A stretch of 64,000 nt of DNA, from contig PHSQ01000003.1 of NCBI GenBank assembly GCA_002862095.1, positions 124,001-188,000 on the forward strand, given 5' to 3'. The DNA is from Methylocystis sp. KS32. Its GTDB lineage: Bacteria > Pseudomonadota > Alphaproteobacteria > Rhizobiales > Beijerinckiaceae. Under the pieces are notes generated by a model. That model was given only the letters and a program-made list of their open reading frames with translations, was not told where the DNA came from and did no database searches. The position numbers were made by a program, and so were the translations under genes. Of this stretch, positions 25,006 through 33,777 are shown piece after piece. Each line of letters begins with the position of its first letter. The stretch's first letter is position 1.

Positions 25006-25469
25006 GCGCGCCGACGGAGGTCGAACTCTATTTTCTAAAGGGCAAGGTTGAGCGCTGGCTTCGCTTTGGAACGCCCGTCAGCGAGCGCGTGCTCGACCGC
25101 CGCCGGCGCATCGCGACTTTCGCGCCGGACGCCATTTTCGCCTTCGTGCGCTGGGCTTCGAACGACTATGGGACGCTGGTCTCCCGGATCGATATTTTGC
25201 GCGCCTGCCGCGCCGGGGAAGCCTGTTCGACCGTGCCCTGGGTCAAACCCGGAGCGGAAATTCTGCTGCGATCCTTCGGTTGGGAGAAGGTTCAGCGCGT
25301 CTTGAGAGCGATCGACTCCGTCGAGGTGCTGGGCTTGCCCCCGCAGGAGATTTGTCCCGACCACTGGCGGCATATCCATAGCCGCCTCGCCGCCGGATTG
25401 GCGCCGCGACCCTATTCGCGCGGGCGCCATCGCGCCTGGCTCCTTCGCTCGAAGATCACCAGCCCATGA
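25002..25469 (+). CDS. DUF2840 protein
   Basis: A 155-residue protein of the DUF2840 type, normally encoded between the parA region and traF. Recognisable parts are VELYFLKGKVERWLRFG, FAPDAIFAFVRWASNDYG and the basic end PYSRGRHRAWL. There is no signal or membrane segment. Its function is not known; conservation within transfer regions suggests a part in conjugation or its control. It overlaps its neighbours by 4 bases on both sides. Confidence 0.75.
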   Translation: MSAPTEVELYFLKGKVERWLRFGTPVSERVLDRRRRIATFAPDAIFAFVRWASNDYGTLVSRIDILRACRAGEACSTVPWVKPGAEILLRSFGWEKVQRVLRAIDSVEVLGLPPQEICPDHWRHIHSRLAAGLAPRPYSRGRHRAWLLRSKITSP

Positions 25470-25972
25470 TGAAAGTTCTTGCCCTCACGCTTCTCGCTTG
25501 CGGCGCGCTCGCGTCGACTTTCTTCGTCCGCCGCGAGCCGTTGTTCGTCTGGAACGCCTCCGCCAGCGTGCCGATCGGACTCTACGCCGTGCGTCCGATC
25601 GGCGATCTGACCGTCACCGATCTTGTCGTCGCGCGCCCACCGGAACCGCTCGCCAAATGGTTCGACGAACGCCGCTACCTTCCCATGGGCGCGCCGCTAA
25701 TCAAGCGCGTCGCCGGACTGCCGGGACAGAGAATCTGCCGCGACGGTCGGGGCGTCAGCGTCGACGGAATCGTCATGGCGCAGGCGCGCGCGAGCGATCA
25801 CTTGGGCCGCCCGCTGCCCTTTTGGAGCGGATGCTTCGTCCTCCTTCCCGGCGAGATTTTTTTGCTCACCTGGGATGAACCGGCGTCGCTCGATGGGCGC
25901 TACTTCGGCGCCTTTCCGATCGACGCCGTCGTCGGACGCGCCGCTCCTCTTTGGACGAGGGAGGACGATTGA
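25466..25972 (+). CDS. traF: TraF conjugal transfer peptidase (S26 family)
   Basis: The 168-residue protein has an N-terminal membrane anchor (VLALTLLACGALASTFF) and the S26 signal-peptidase catalytic dyad: Ser in ASVPIGLYAV and Lys in LIKRVAGLPGQ. TraF of the RP4 type processes and cyclises the TrbC pilin, whose gene lies 12 kb downstream, at the inner membrane. Start and stop overlap the adjacent genes (ATGA junction with the transglycosylase at 25972). Confidence 0.85.
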   Translation: MMKVLALTLLACGALASTFFVRREPLFVWNASASVPIGLYAVRPIGDLTVTDLVVARPPEPLAKWFDERRYLPMGAPLIKRVAGLPGQRICRDGRGVSVDGIVMAQARASDHLGRPLPFWSGCFVLLPGEIFLLTWDEPASLDGRYFGAFPIDAVVGRAAPLWTREDD

Positions 25973-26820
25973 TGGGTCCTGGATCGTTGGCCTCATTTCT
26001 TCGCCATGTCGGCACCGAGTGTCGCAGACAAGCTGGCGCGATGATCGCAATCGGCGCGCTCCTCTGTATGGCTACTGTGTCGCCGACTCATTCCGAAACT
26101 CCAGGCGTTGGCGCCGCGGTGGACGCGCACTCGCCAAAAGATGTTGTCGCTAAAGCCCTGCAGGAAGCATCCCGACGCTTCCATGTTCCGGCATCCTGGC
26201 TGCACGCAGTGATGCGCGCGGAAAGCCACGGCGACGCAAAATCCGTCTCGAACAAGGGCGCCATCGGTCTCATGCAGGTCATGCCGAGGACCTATATCGA
26301 GTTGCGCGCCAAATACGGTTTCGGCCCCGATCCTTTCGATCCGTGCGACAATATTCTGGCGGGCGCTGCCTATCTCGCCGAGATGTTCGCCCGCTACGGC
26401 TCACCAGGCTTTCTCGCCGCATACAACGCTGGCCCCCGGCGCTACGAGGAGCATCTCCTTCGCGGCCGACCTTTGCCCGCCGACACGACGGATTATGTCG
26501 CTCGCCTCGCGCCCGAGCTCAGCTTCACCAGCATTCCAGCTTTTGGAATTCCGGCTCCGCCCGATGCGCTTCATGCGCCGATGTTCGTCACGATGGCGGC
26601 GCTGAATTTTGCGCCAGCGGCAACGGCGGATGGTGGCGCGAACCGCGTTGGCAGGACTCAAAAAGCAGCGCCTCATCCCCTTTTTCCGGCGCCCTGCGAC
26701 GACAACCTCTTTGCGGGCGAAACGCATTCAGACAGCGCTTCGAGAATCCCATCGCCAACACATTCTCTGCAGACCGCCGACCTATTTGTCATGCACTCCA
26801 GGTTGGAAACGCCCCAATGA
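25972..26820 (+). CDS. Lytic transglycosylase of the transfer system
   Basis: A 282-residue SLT-type lytic transglycosylase. The catalytic Glu lies in MRAESHGDAKS and is followed by the family motifs NKGAIGLMQVMPRTY and LAAYNAGPRRYE. A hydrophobic segment near residues 23-45 would export or anchor it. It opens the peptidoglycan for the conjugation apparatus, like VirB1. ATG at 25972 overlaps the traF stop, which decides the start against the longer in-frame ATG at 25951. The last 70 residues are Pro/Ala-rich without domain. Confidence 0.85.
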   Translation: MGPGSLASFLRHVGTECRRQAGAMIAIGALLCMATVSPTHSETPGVGAAVDAHSPKDVVAKALQEASRRFHVPASWLHAVMRAESHGDAKSVSNKGAIGLMQVMPRTYIELRAKYGFGPDPFDPCDNILAGAAYLAEMFARYGSPGFLAAYNAGPRRYEEHLLRGRPLPADTTDYVARLAPELSFTSIPAFGIPAPPDALHAPMFVTMAALNFAPAATADGGANRVGRTQKAAPHPLFPAPCDDNLFAGETHSDSASRIPSPTHSLQTADLFVMHSRLETPQ

Positions 26821-26976
26821 CCAGTTTCGCATTTTATTGGGTCGTAGCGCATTCCGTCGCGACTTTACGCGAGGGGCCCGGCGAGGGAGCGCAAGCGACC
26901 AAGCTATGGCAGGATAAAAGGGACAGCCTACGGCTTTGTCCGGCGGTCGCTTTGTCTTTACTCGTCAATATGTTCA

Positions 26977-27007
26977 TACAGGCTGCGCTTTCGGCGCGCA
27001 GCCTGTA
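26977..27007. promoter_or_regulatory. Long perfect palindrome upstream of the relaxase gene (possible oriT element)
   Basis: TACAGGCTGCGC (26977-26988) and its exact complement GCGCAGCCTGTA (26996-27007) flank a 7-base loop, TTTCGGC. It sits 57 bases before the relaxase ATG in a 243-base gap. Inverted repeats next to relaxase genes are typical of oriT; a terminator is the alternative, but there is no T-run on either side. Confidence 0.5.
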
Positions 27008-27063
27008 TAGCTCGCCAAAGTATTGGCTCAACGCGCTAATTCCCACCTCGTCCATCGACGCCC

Positions 27064-28800
27064 ATGTCCGGTGACGACGAAATCAACATTTGCCCTGGCC
27101 GCATCCGCGCGAGGCCGGCAAAGGGGAAGAGTTTTGTCGCCCGTGTCCTCGCAGCGACTCAGAAGGCCGGCGGGCTCCATCGTTCTGGCGCGCGCGGAAA
27201 GGGTCGCGGCGGGTTCGGACGTGGTCGCGCCGCGAGTCTCGGCGCGCTGCGCGGCCTCACCTCAAAATCGCGCGGCGCCGTGGTCAAAGCGCGTGTCGTC
27301 AGGCACGGTCCCAAGGCCGCGCCGCTCGCGGCGCATCTTTCCTATCTGCGCCGCGATGGCGTCACTCGCGACGGCGCCCCAGGAAAAATGTTCGACGCGG
27401 CTGGTGACGCTGCGGACGCTCGCGCCTTCGCCGAGCGCTGCCAGGGCGATCGTCATCATTTCCGCTTCATCGTCTCGCCGGACGACGCCGTGGAGCTTTC
27501 CGACCTTCGCGCCTTCACGCGCGATCTTATGGCGCAAATGTCAAGCGATCTTGGGACCAAGATCGCTTGGGTCGCAATCGATCATTGGAACACCGAGCAT
27601 CCCCACATCCATGTCCTGGCGCGCGGACGTGCGGACGATGGCAACGATCTCGTCATCAGCCGCGACTATATCAGCCGAGGTTTTCGCGCCCGCGCCGCGC
27701 AGCTCGTAAACTTGGAACTTGGGCCGCGCAGCGAGCAGGAGATTCTCCGCGGTCTCGAGCGCCAAGTCGTCGCCGATCGCTGGACGCCGCTCGATCAAGC
27801 GCTCGCGCGCGAGGCCGCGCGCCATGATGGGGTAGTCGACCTTCGACCCGCCGCCGATCAAACCATGGATGTTGAGAAGACGATGCTCGTCGCTCGCGCA
27901 CGGAAGCTGGAACGGCTTGGCCTTGCGGCGCCCCTCGGCTCTGGACAGTGGATGATGGCGGAGGAAGTCGAAAGCGTCCTTCGCGCGCTGGGTGAACGCT
28001 GCGACATTATCAAGCGCATCCATCGCGGCCTGACCGAGCGCGGCATTGAGCGCGCCGCCAGCGAGTTTGTGCTCGACGCCGAACTGCGCGCGGATCCGAT
28101 TGTCGGGCGGCTTCTCTCTCGAGGCCTCGACAACGAGCTGAAGAGTTCCGCCTTCGCGATCATCGACGGCATGGACGGCCGCACACACCATGTCCGACTC
28201 AAAGACCTCGATGCAACCAGCGACGCCGCTCCGGGCGCCATCGTCGAGGCGAGGCGCCTGCCGTCGCGCGACGGTGGATCATCAAGCCTCATCCTCGCTG
28301 TGCGCTCCGATCTCTCCATCGATGACCAAATCCATCTGCCGGGTGCGACCTGGCTCGATCGTCGCCTCGTCGCCAAGGAGCAGATCGCATTGTCGGAGGC
28401 CGGCTTTGGCCGCGAGGCGCGCGATGCGATGGAAGCGCGCGCCGAACATCTTGTCGCTGAAGGGTTGGCGCGTCGACAAGGCCAGCGTTTCATATTCGCC
28501 AGCGACCTGCTGAACACTCTGCGCCAACGCGAACTCGCAAGCGCCGGCGCCAAGCTCGCAGCAAAAAGTGGTCTGCCTCATCAAACCGTTTCTGAGGGGG
28601 AGTCGGTCGCGGGCGTATACCGCCAGAGGTTGAATCTCGCATCCGGTCGTTTCGCCATGATCGACGACGGCCTCGGCTTCAGCCTCGTTCCTTGGTCTCC
28701 ATCGCTGGAGCAAAGGCTCGGCAAGCATGTCTCCGGCGTCATGTCGCCGGGCGGCGGGATTGAATGGAGCTTCGGTCGGAAAAGAGGGATCGGACTGTAG
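27064..28800 (+). CDS. Relaxase / mobilisation nuclease (DUF3363, VirD2-like)
   Basis: The 578-residue protein has an N-terminal basic segment (RKGRGGFGRGRAASLG-like) and a relaxase domain with the metal-binding histidine motif HWNTEHPHIHVLARG near residues 175-190; the HPHIHV part is motif III. The nicking Tyr may be one of those in SYLRRDGV or SRDYISRG; I cannot decide. A DUF3363 region fills the C-terminal half. The enzyme would nick at oriT and lead the strand to TraG. The gene stands between the transglycosylase and the RES/Xre pair. Confidence 0.85.
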   Translation: MSGDDEINICPGRIRARPAKGKSFVARVLAATQKAGGLHRSGARGKGRGGFGRGRAASLGALRGLTSKSRGAVVKARVVRHGPKAAPLAAHLSYLRRDGVTRDGAPGKMFDAAGDAADARAFAERCQGDRHHFRFIVSPDDAVELSDLRAFTRDLMAQMSSDLGTKIAWVAIDHWNTEHPHIHVLARGRADDGNDLVISRDYISRGFRARAAQLVNLELGPRSEQEILRGLERQVVADRWTPLDQALAREAARHDGVVDLRPAADQTMDVEKTMLVARARKLERLGLAAPLGSGQWMMAEEVESVLRALGERCDIIKRIHRGLTERGIERAASEFVLDAELRADPIVGRLLSRGLDNELKSSAFAIIDGMDGRTHHVRLKDLDATSDAAPGAIVEARRLPSRDGGSSSLILAVRSDLSIDDQIHLPGATWLDRRLVAKEQIALSEAGFGREARDAMEARAEHLVAEGLARRQGQRFIFASDLLNTLRQRELASAGAKLAAKSGLPHQTVSEGESVAGVYRQRLNLASGRFAMIDDGLGFSLVPWSPSLEQRLGKHVSGVMSPGGGIEWSFGRKRGIGL

Positions 28801-28911
28801 CTCGATTCAGTTGTCGGCGGCCCCGGTCGCCACATGAAGAAGCGTCCGCGCCGGCGAACCGACAACGACACGAACCGTTGTCGGCATCGCTGAGGCGTCG
28901 TCAATCCTCGA

Positions 28912-29604
28912 TCAGTTCAGGCGAGTCATTGTCGGCGTTGGCGCGCCTTGCCATTCGAGACGCCATATGCCTCCCTGCCACAGATTTTGCACGAGGTCAG
29001 GCCGGAAGGCGACGAGACAGACGCCACCGGCATGGCGTGCGGAAGGATAGACAATGCCACTGCTCGCGGCCTCTATCCGCAGACGTTTGCCGAGCGCCTG
29101 TCCAGCGGGATAGGCGACGCCCGTGTCATCGCTCAGCGCGGGTTCGCTCGATCGGTCGACTCTGCGCAGATCGTGGAACGGCCCATGGAAATCGGCGAGC
29201 AGTTCGGCGTAGTCAGTGACGTTCTCAAAGCGCCCGATCGCCTCTAGCTCCCGCGTCAAATGATAGGAGACTTCGCCAAGCGAAGTTTCGACCGTAAAAC
29301 CGCAATACCAAGCGCCGCGATTCTCGTCGTTGAAACGGTTGCCGCCTGGGCGTGTGTGGGTGAAGGCGGCGTTGATGAAAGTGTAGCCGGCGCGGCCGAA
29401 GACCAGTTCGCGCGGATCGAGCGCCGGCAAGCCACTTTCCTGTGCCTGCAGTCTTCCATTGGTGACGCTCTCCAGAGCGGCGAGGTCTTCGAGCGCACCG
29501 AAGCTCTTCGCCAGTGGCGAGAGCACCGGGTCCTTCAAACGGCCAGTCGAAATCAGCCGCACCGTGTCGCGCTGGGCGAGATCGACCGTTGGCAGCAGCG
29601 GCAT
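28912..29604 (-). CDS. RES-domain toxin (NAD-degrading)
   Basis: A 230-residue RES-family protein, a little longer than simple RES toxins. The domain is visible as GGNRFNDENRGAWYCGFT (the Arg and surrounding polar residues), SLGEVSYH (the conserved Glu), and the late SSGIVYPSARHAGGVCLVAF (the Ser and Arg region). RES toxins such as MbcT and Res cleave NAD by phosphorolysis or hydrolysis and stop growth. The start codon directly follows the stop of the Xre antitoxin gene, so both come from one transcript with the antitoxin first, as is usual. A toxin-antitoxin pair inside the transfer region would stabilise the ICE. Confidence 0.85.
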   Translation of the reverse strand: MPLLPTVDLAQRDTVRLISTGRLKDPVLSPLAKSFGALEDLAALESVTNGRLQAQESGLPALDPRELVFGRAGYTFINAAFTHTRPGGNRFNDENRGAWYCGFTVETSLGEVSYHLTRELEAIGRFENVTDYAELLADFHGPFHDLRRVDRSSEPALSDDTGVAYPAGQALGKRLRIEAASSGIVYPSARHAGGVCLVAFRPDLVQNLWQGGIWRLEWQGAPTPTMTRLN

Positions 29605-30051
29605 TCACAGACCGCCGCGCAGCGCGTCGATGTGGCGGCGAACTTCCAGCATTTTGGGAATGCCGCCCTCGATCATCGTGTCGAGCGGCCGCCGGCCGCC
29701 ATAAACCGGGCCCTTGTTCGGCAGCCGGACCCATTCGTCGGACACCGGCTGCGAGAACAGCAGCCGCAAGCCTTTGAATATTCCGACGAGGGCGCTGACG
29801 CGGGTAAGCGTGTCCTGGGACAGCGCTCCAGACCATTCGCCTTTCTTCATGCGAAACCAGGTCCGCTCCGAGACGTTGCCAAGAAGCGCGCAAATCTCGG
29901 CGCTTGTCAGCCGCCAGATTTCGGCAAGGCAGACGACGCCTTCGACAGCGGCAGGAGTCAGACGTTCGCGCGTTGCGGCGTCCGCGAGATTGGGCGGTGT
30001 CGGAACAGGCCCGAAATCCGCAGCCGGGCCGGCTGCATTGGTGAAGCTCAT
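29605..30051 (-). CDS. Xre/MbcA/ParS-type antitoxin
   Basis: About 148 residues from the ATG at 30051. A helix-turn-helix (LAEIWRLTSAEICALLG, then SERTWFRMKKG) is followed by the toxin-binding DUF2384 domain (LTRVSALVGIFKGLRLLF, then ADEWV-like DEWVRLPNKGPVYGG and PLDTMIEGG). It neutralises the RES toxin encoded next and represses the operon. The start at 30051 is chosen because the operator cluster at 30072-30121 would otherwise lie in the gene; a longer frame starts at 30099. Confidence 0.85.
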   Translation of the reverse strand: MSFTNAAGPAADFGPVPTPPNLADAATRERLTPAAVEGVVCLAEIWRLTSAEICALLGNVSERTWFRMKKGEWSGALSQDTLTRVSALVGIFKGLRLLFSQPVSDEWVRLPNKGPVYGGRRPLDTMIEGGIPKMLEVRRHIDALRGGL

Positions 30052-30071
30052 GGTAGGTTCGCCGCGTATCG

Positions 30072-30121
30072 TGCCATTTGACAGACTATATACTGCCAAT
30101 TGGCATGAAATTCAAGTGGCA
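30072..30121. promoter_or_regulatory. Operator cluster of the RES/Xre system
   Basis: Four copies of the half-site TGCCANTTG occur in 50 bases: direct at 30072-30080 and 30094-30102, reverse at 30097-30105 and 30113-30121. The central two overlap to make the palindrome TGCCAATTGGCA (30094-30105). It lies just upstream of the antitoxin start, where Xre antitoxins bind. Confidence 0.75.
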
Positions 30122-30346
30122 TTCAGCCAGAGGCGCTTGGCGCATTGCGCCGGCTTCAACACACAAGCTCAGCGACAGGGCCGCCGATCCGCCAGCCGGA
30201 AGAAATCGTCGGCGACCGACGATTCGATCAACTGTCGAAACGTCGACGCACGCCGCCCCGGTTTTTGCTCGCCAACGTGCGACAAATTGCGATTGCCGCC
30301 ACACCCGTCTTGCGCATCAGATGAAACCGTTCAGAAGCTGGCGCCC

Positions 30347-32371
30347 ATGCCTGCGACACGAATCCTCTGGGACGCAATCCTCGTAGTCTTATCCATAGTG
30401 CTCGCGATGACCTGGGGCGCGACGCAATGGACCGCTTGGCGGCTGGGATTTCAGTCGGAACTCGGGCCGGCTTGGTTCCGACTCGGAACGTTACCGGTCT
30501 ATATGCCACCGGCTTTCTTTTGGTGGTGGTATAAATTCGACGCGTATGCGCCGCAAGTGTTCATCGAAGGCGCCGGCATCGCTGCGTCTAGCGGCTTCGC
30601 CTCGATCGCGGCGGCGATCGCCATGTCGGTCTCGCGGGCCCGCGAAGCCAAGAGCGTCGTCACCTATGGCTCGGCGCGCTGGGCGACGCCGGACGAAGTG
30701 AGTTTCGCCGGTCTGCTCGGCCCGGACGGCGTGGTGCTTGGACGCTTCGCTAGCGATTATCTGCGTCACGAAGGGCCGGAGCATGTCCTGTGTTTCGCGC
30801 CAACCCGTTCCGGCAAAGGCGTCGGCCTTGTCGTGCCGACGCTGCTCACCTGGCCGGGCTCCGCCATCGTCCACGATATCAAGGGCGAGAACTGGAATCT
30901 GACCGCTGGCTGGCGCTTGCGCTTCGGGCGCGTGCTGCTGTTCGATCCGACCAACGCCCATTCGGCCGCCTATAATCCGCTGCTCGAAGTTCGGCGCGGG
31001 CCCGCCGAAGTGCGCGACGTGCAGAATGTCGCCGACATTCTCGTCGACCCCGAAGGCGCGCTGGAGCGGCGCAATCATTGGGAAAAAACCAGCCACTCGC
31101 TGCTCGTCGGCGCGATCCTGCATGTTCTCTATGCCGAAGCCGACAAGACGCTCACGGGCGTCGCCAATTTTCTCTCCGACCCCAAGCGGCCGATCGAGAC
31201 GACTCTCAAGGCGATGATGACGACCAAGCATTTGGGCGCCGCCGGCCCGCATCCGGTCGTCGCCTCAACAGCGCGGGAGCTTTTGAACAAGTCGGAGAAC
31301 GAGCGTTCGGGCGTGCTCTCGACGGCAATGTCGTTTCTCGGGCTCTATCGCGATCCCGTCGTGGCGCAGGTCACGCGCCGTTGCGATTGGCGCATCGACG
31401 ATCTCGTTTCAGCCGAGAAACCCGCGACGCTCTATCTCGTGGTGCCGCCCTCGGACATTTCTCGCACCAAGCCGCTGGTGCGACTCCTGCTCAATCAAAT
31501 CGGTCGACGGCTGACGGAGGAACTCGACGCCAAGAATCGCCGTCATCGTCTTCTTCTCATGCTCGACGAATTCCCGGCGCTGGGTCGGCTCGATTTCTTC
31601 GAGTCGGCGCTCGCCTTCATGGCCGGCTATGGGCTCAAAAGCTTTCTCATCGCGCAATCGCTCAACCAGATCGAAAAGGCCTATGGGCCGAACAACGCCA
31701 TTCTCGATAATTGCCATGTGCGCGTTTCTTTCGCGACCAATGACGAGCGAACCGCAAAACGCGTCTCCGATGCGCTCGGCACCGCGACGGAATTGCGCGC
31801 CATGAAGAATTACGCCGGCCATCGGCTCAGCCCATGGCTCGGACACTTGATGGTGTCGCGTCAGGAAACCGCACGGCCGCTATTGACGCCGGGCGAAGTG
31901 ATGCAGCTTCCTCCGACAGACGAGATCGTCCTCGTATCGGGTCTCCCGCCCATCCGCGCCAAGAAAGCGCGCTACTATCAAGATCGGCGACTGACGGCGC
32001 GGATTTTGCCGCCGCCGCAGTTCGAACGAATTGATCGCGACACGGCGTCGGGTGCCCCATCCAGTCGTGACACCGACGACGACTGGTGTAGGCTCGTGGC
32101 GCGTCAAGAAAAGCCTGTCGCCGAGGAAGTTCTGGCGGCCGCGCCGTCGGATGATGAAGACCCTGCAAATGGCGGCATTCGTCGGGAGCCTGAACTTTCC
32201 GAACATGAGGCAGTTGCGCCGGAGGAACACTTCTCGGCGGCGGCGCCTGAGAGTTTTGTAGCTGACGAATCGGATGACGACGAAGCGATCAAAGCTCGCA
32301 TCCTTCGCAGCCAAGGCAGATCACTTGCTCGGCAGGCGTCGATGGACCCCGACGACGGCATAGCTCTGTGA
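30347..32371 (+). CDS. traG: TraG/VirD4 coupling protein
   Basis: The 674-residue coupling protein has two N-terminal membrane segments (residues 7-25 and about 50-90), Walker A in CFAPTRSGKGVGLVVPT, the segment VHDIKGENWN, and Walker B in LLMLDEFPALGRLDF. It is the hexameric motor that brings the relaxase-DNA complex to the channel. ATG at 30347 is chosen from the usual N-terminus; the frame is open further upstream to 29714, but that part overlaps the toxin-antitoxin region and is not protein-like. The C-terminal 100 residues are acidic and variable. Confidence 0.92.
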   Translation: MPATRILWDAILVVLSIVLAMTWGATQWTAWRLGFQSELGPAWFRLGTLPVYMPPAFFWWWYKFDAYAPQVFIEGAGIAASSGFASIAAAIAMSVSRAREAKSVVTYGSARWATPDEVSFAGLLGPDGVVLGRFASDYLRHEGPEHVLCFAPTRSGKGVGLVVPTLLTWPGSAIVHDIKGENWNLTAGWRLRFGRVLLFDPTNAHSAAYNPLLEVRRGPAEVRDVQNVADILVDPEGALERRNHWEKTSHSLLVGAILHVLYAEADKTLTGVANFLSDPKRPIETTLKAMMTTKHLGAAGPHPVVASTARELLNKSENERSGVLSTAMSFLGLYRDPVVAQVTRRCDWRIDDLVSAEKPATLYLVVPPSDISRTKPLVRLLLNQIGRRLTEELDAKNRRHRLLLMLDEFPALGRLDFFESALAFMAGYGLKSFLIAQSLNQIEKAYGPNNAILDNCHVRVSFATNDERTAKRVSDALGTATELRAMKNYAGHRLSPWLGHLMVSRQETARPLLTPGEVMQLPPTDEIVLVSGLPPIRAKKARYYQDRRLTARILPPPQFERIDRDTASGAPSSRDTDDDWCRLVARQEKPVAEEVLAAAPSDDEDPANGGIRREPELSEHEAVAPEEHFSAAAPESFVADESDDDEAIKARILRSQGRSLARQASMDPDDGIAL

Positions 32372-32378
32372 GGCGGCG

Positions 32379-32819
32379 ATGACGGTAAAGCAACGCCTGT
32401 CCGTCTATCTCGACGCCGACATGATGGCGCGGCTCGAAGACCTCGCCAAAAAGGAGCACGCCGCGAAATCTTCCGTCGCCGAGGCCGCGATTATTTCCTT
32501 CCTGACCGCGGACGATGCCGATCGCTGGGAGGCGGCGTTGACGCGAAGACTCGATCGACTAACGCGATCCGTCGACAGAGTGGAGCGTGACCTCGAATTC
32601 TCGGTCGAAGCATTGGCGCTTTACATTCGCGCCTGGCTCACCGCGACACCGCCACTACCCGAAGGCGCGCAGGCAGCGGCACAAGCCAAAGGCCGTGAAC
32701 GTTACGAGAGCTTCATCGAAGCGTTAGGACGTCGACTGGCAAAAGGCCAACGGCTTTCAAAGGAAGTTTCGAGAGAACTTCCTGCTACCCATGGGAACGC
32801 GGACGCATTTGGCTCTTAG
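32379..32819 (+). CDS. CopG-like ribbon-helix-helix protein
   Basis: A 146-residue protein that starts 7 bases after traG. The N-terminus KQRLSVYLDADMMARLEDLA and the following SSVAEAAIISFL form a ribbon-helix-helix. A helical middle (RRLDRLTRSVDRVERDLEF) could dimerise. In Tn4371-like and rhizobial transfer regions a gene of this type lies between traG and trbB. Here the trb operon begins 4.2 kb later because cargo is inserted after it. Confidence 0.8.
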   Translation: MTVKQRLSVYLDADMMARLEDLAKKEHAAKSSVAEAAIISFLTADDADRWEAALTRRLDRLTRSVDRVERDLEFSVEALALYIRAWLTATPPLPEGAQAAAQAKGRERYESFIEALGRRLAKGQRLSKEVSRELPATHGNADAFGS

Positions 32820-33048
32820 TCACGAGCGGGCGCCAGCATCGTCTTGCGTCTCTTGGCCGGTTTTCGCTTCTCGCTTCTGAGCGGCGTCATTTTAGGGGTG
32901 CAGCATCGGATGTCCGCTGAAGTTAACCGAATTTTAACCATGCCCGCATGGAAATGCGAGCGTCTGCCCCAAACCGCTTTAACGGCAGATGCCATTTGTT
33001 CTCCATCCGCGTTGTGTTGGTTAGTTTAATCCCGATTTGGCGTAACAC

Positions 33049-33759
33049 ATGCCTCCACAAAAGCCCCCGCTGTCAGAGATAGTTCCCGGTGTTCCTCTTG
33101 GGCGCACGGACGAAGTTTTCAGCCCCGCATTCTGGGGCGAGATGGCCTGCGCGGCGGAGCGCGGAGATTATGGTGACATTCGGCTTGGGGCGGACCTCTC
33201 TGAGGAAATTGCCGCATGCTTGCTTGGCGGCTTCGGCATGCCCGCTGAGATGGGGCTTGCCGCTTTTCACCGACTCAAGGAGCGCGATCTTCTTTACCCG
33301 GGCGTACCCGCCGACGCGCTCGAAGCGGCGCTCTCGGAGCCGTTCGCTGGACGGTTGAATGGGCGAAGGTATCGTTTCCCGCACCAGAAGGCAGGGTTTC
33401 TCTCCTCCTCTCTGGAACGACTTCCGCGATTGCAGGAACATGCCTGTGATCTTGCTTTTCGGGATGAGCTTGCGACTTTACCCGGCATCGGCCTCAAAAC
33501 CGCTTCATGGGTCGTGCGAAACCGTCGCCATTCAAATCACGTCGCGGTCCTCGACGTTCATATTATCCGCGCCGGGCGCTACGTCGGGCTTTTCGCACCG
33601 ACAATGAATCCCGCGCGTCACTACAGAGCGATGGAGGCACGCTTCATCGCTCTGGCATGGGCGCTCAGTGTGCGTGCAGCTGATCTCGATTCTGCCATGT
33701 GGCAGGTGATGCGATCAATCGGACACCTGATGCCGAGCACGCCCTACAAGGCAAGTTAG
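33049..33759 (+). CDS. OGG-type HhH-GPD DNA glycosylase/lyase
   Basis: The 236-residue protein has the helix-hairpin-helix of base-excision glycosylases, TLPGIGLKTASWVVR. The hairpin Lys is residue 150 and the catalytic Asp in VLDVHI is residue 169. This K-to-D spacing of 19 is the same as in human OGG1 (K249, D268). The enzyme is thus likely to be a bifunctional glycosylase/AP lyase of the 8-oxoguanine type. It is convergent to the QueC-containing operon and ends 18 bases from its last gene. OGG-like proteins are also ancillary proteins (Cap11) of type IV CBASS. The upstream 230 bases hold its promoter. Confidence 0.75.
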   Translation: MPPQKPPLSEIVPGVPLGRTDEVFSPAFWGEMACAAERGDYGDIRLGADLSEEIAACLLGGFGMPAEMGLAAFHRLKERDLLYPGVPADALEAALSEPFAGRLNGRRYRFPHQKAGFLSSSLERLPRLQEHACDLAFRDELATLPGIGLKTASWVVRNRRHSNHVAVLDVHIIRAGRYVGLFAPTMNPARHYRAMEARFIALAWALSVRAADLDSAMWQVMRSIGHLMPSTPYKAS

Positions 33760-33777
33760 GCGAAACGGCATGGCCTT

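Noticed and set aside
29714..30346. Long N-terminal extension of TraG
   Set aside because: It crosses the RES/Xre operon and its operator and does not resemble TraG; the normal N-terminus begins at 30347.
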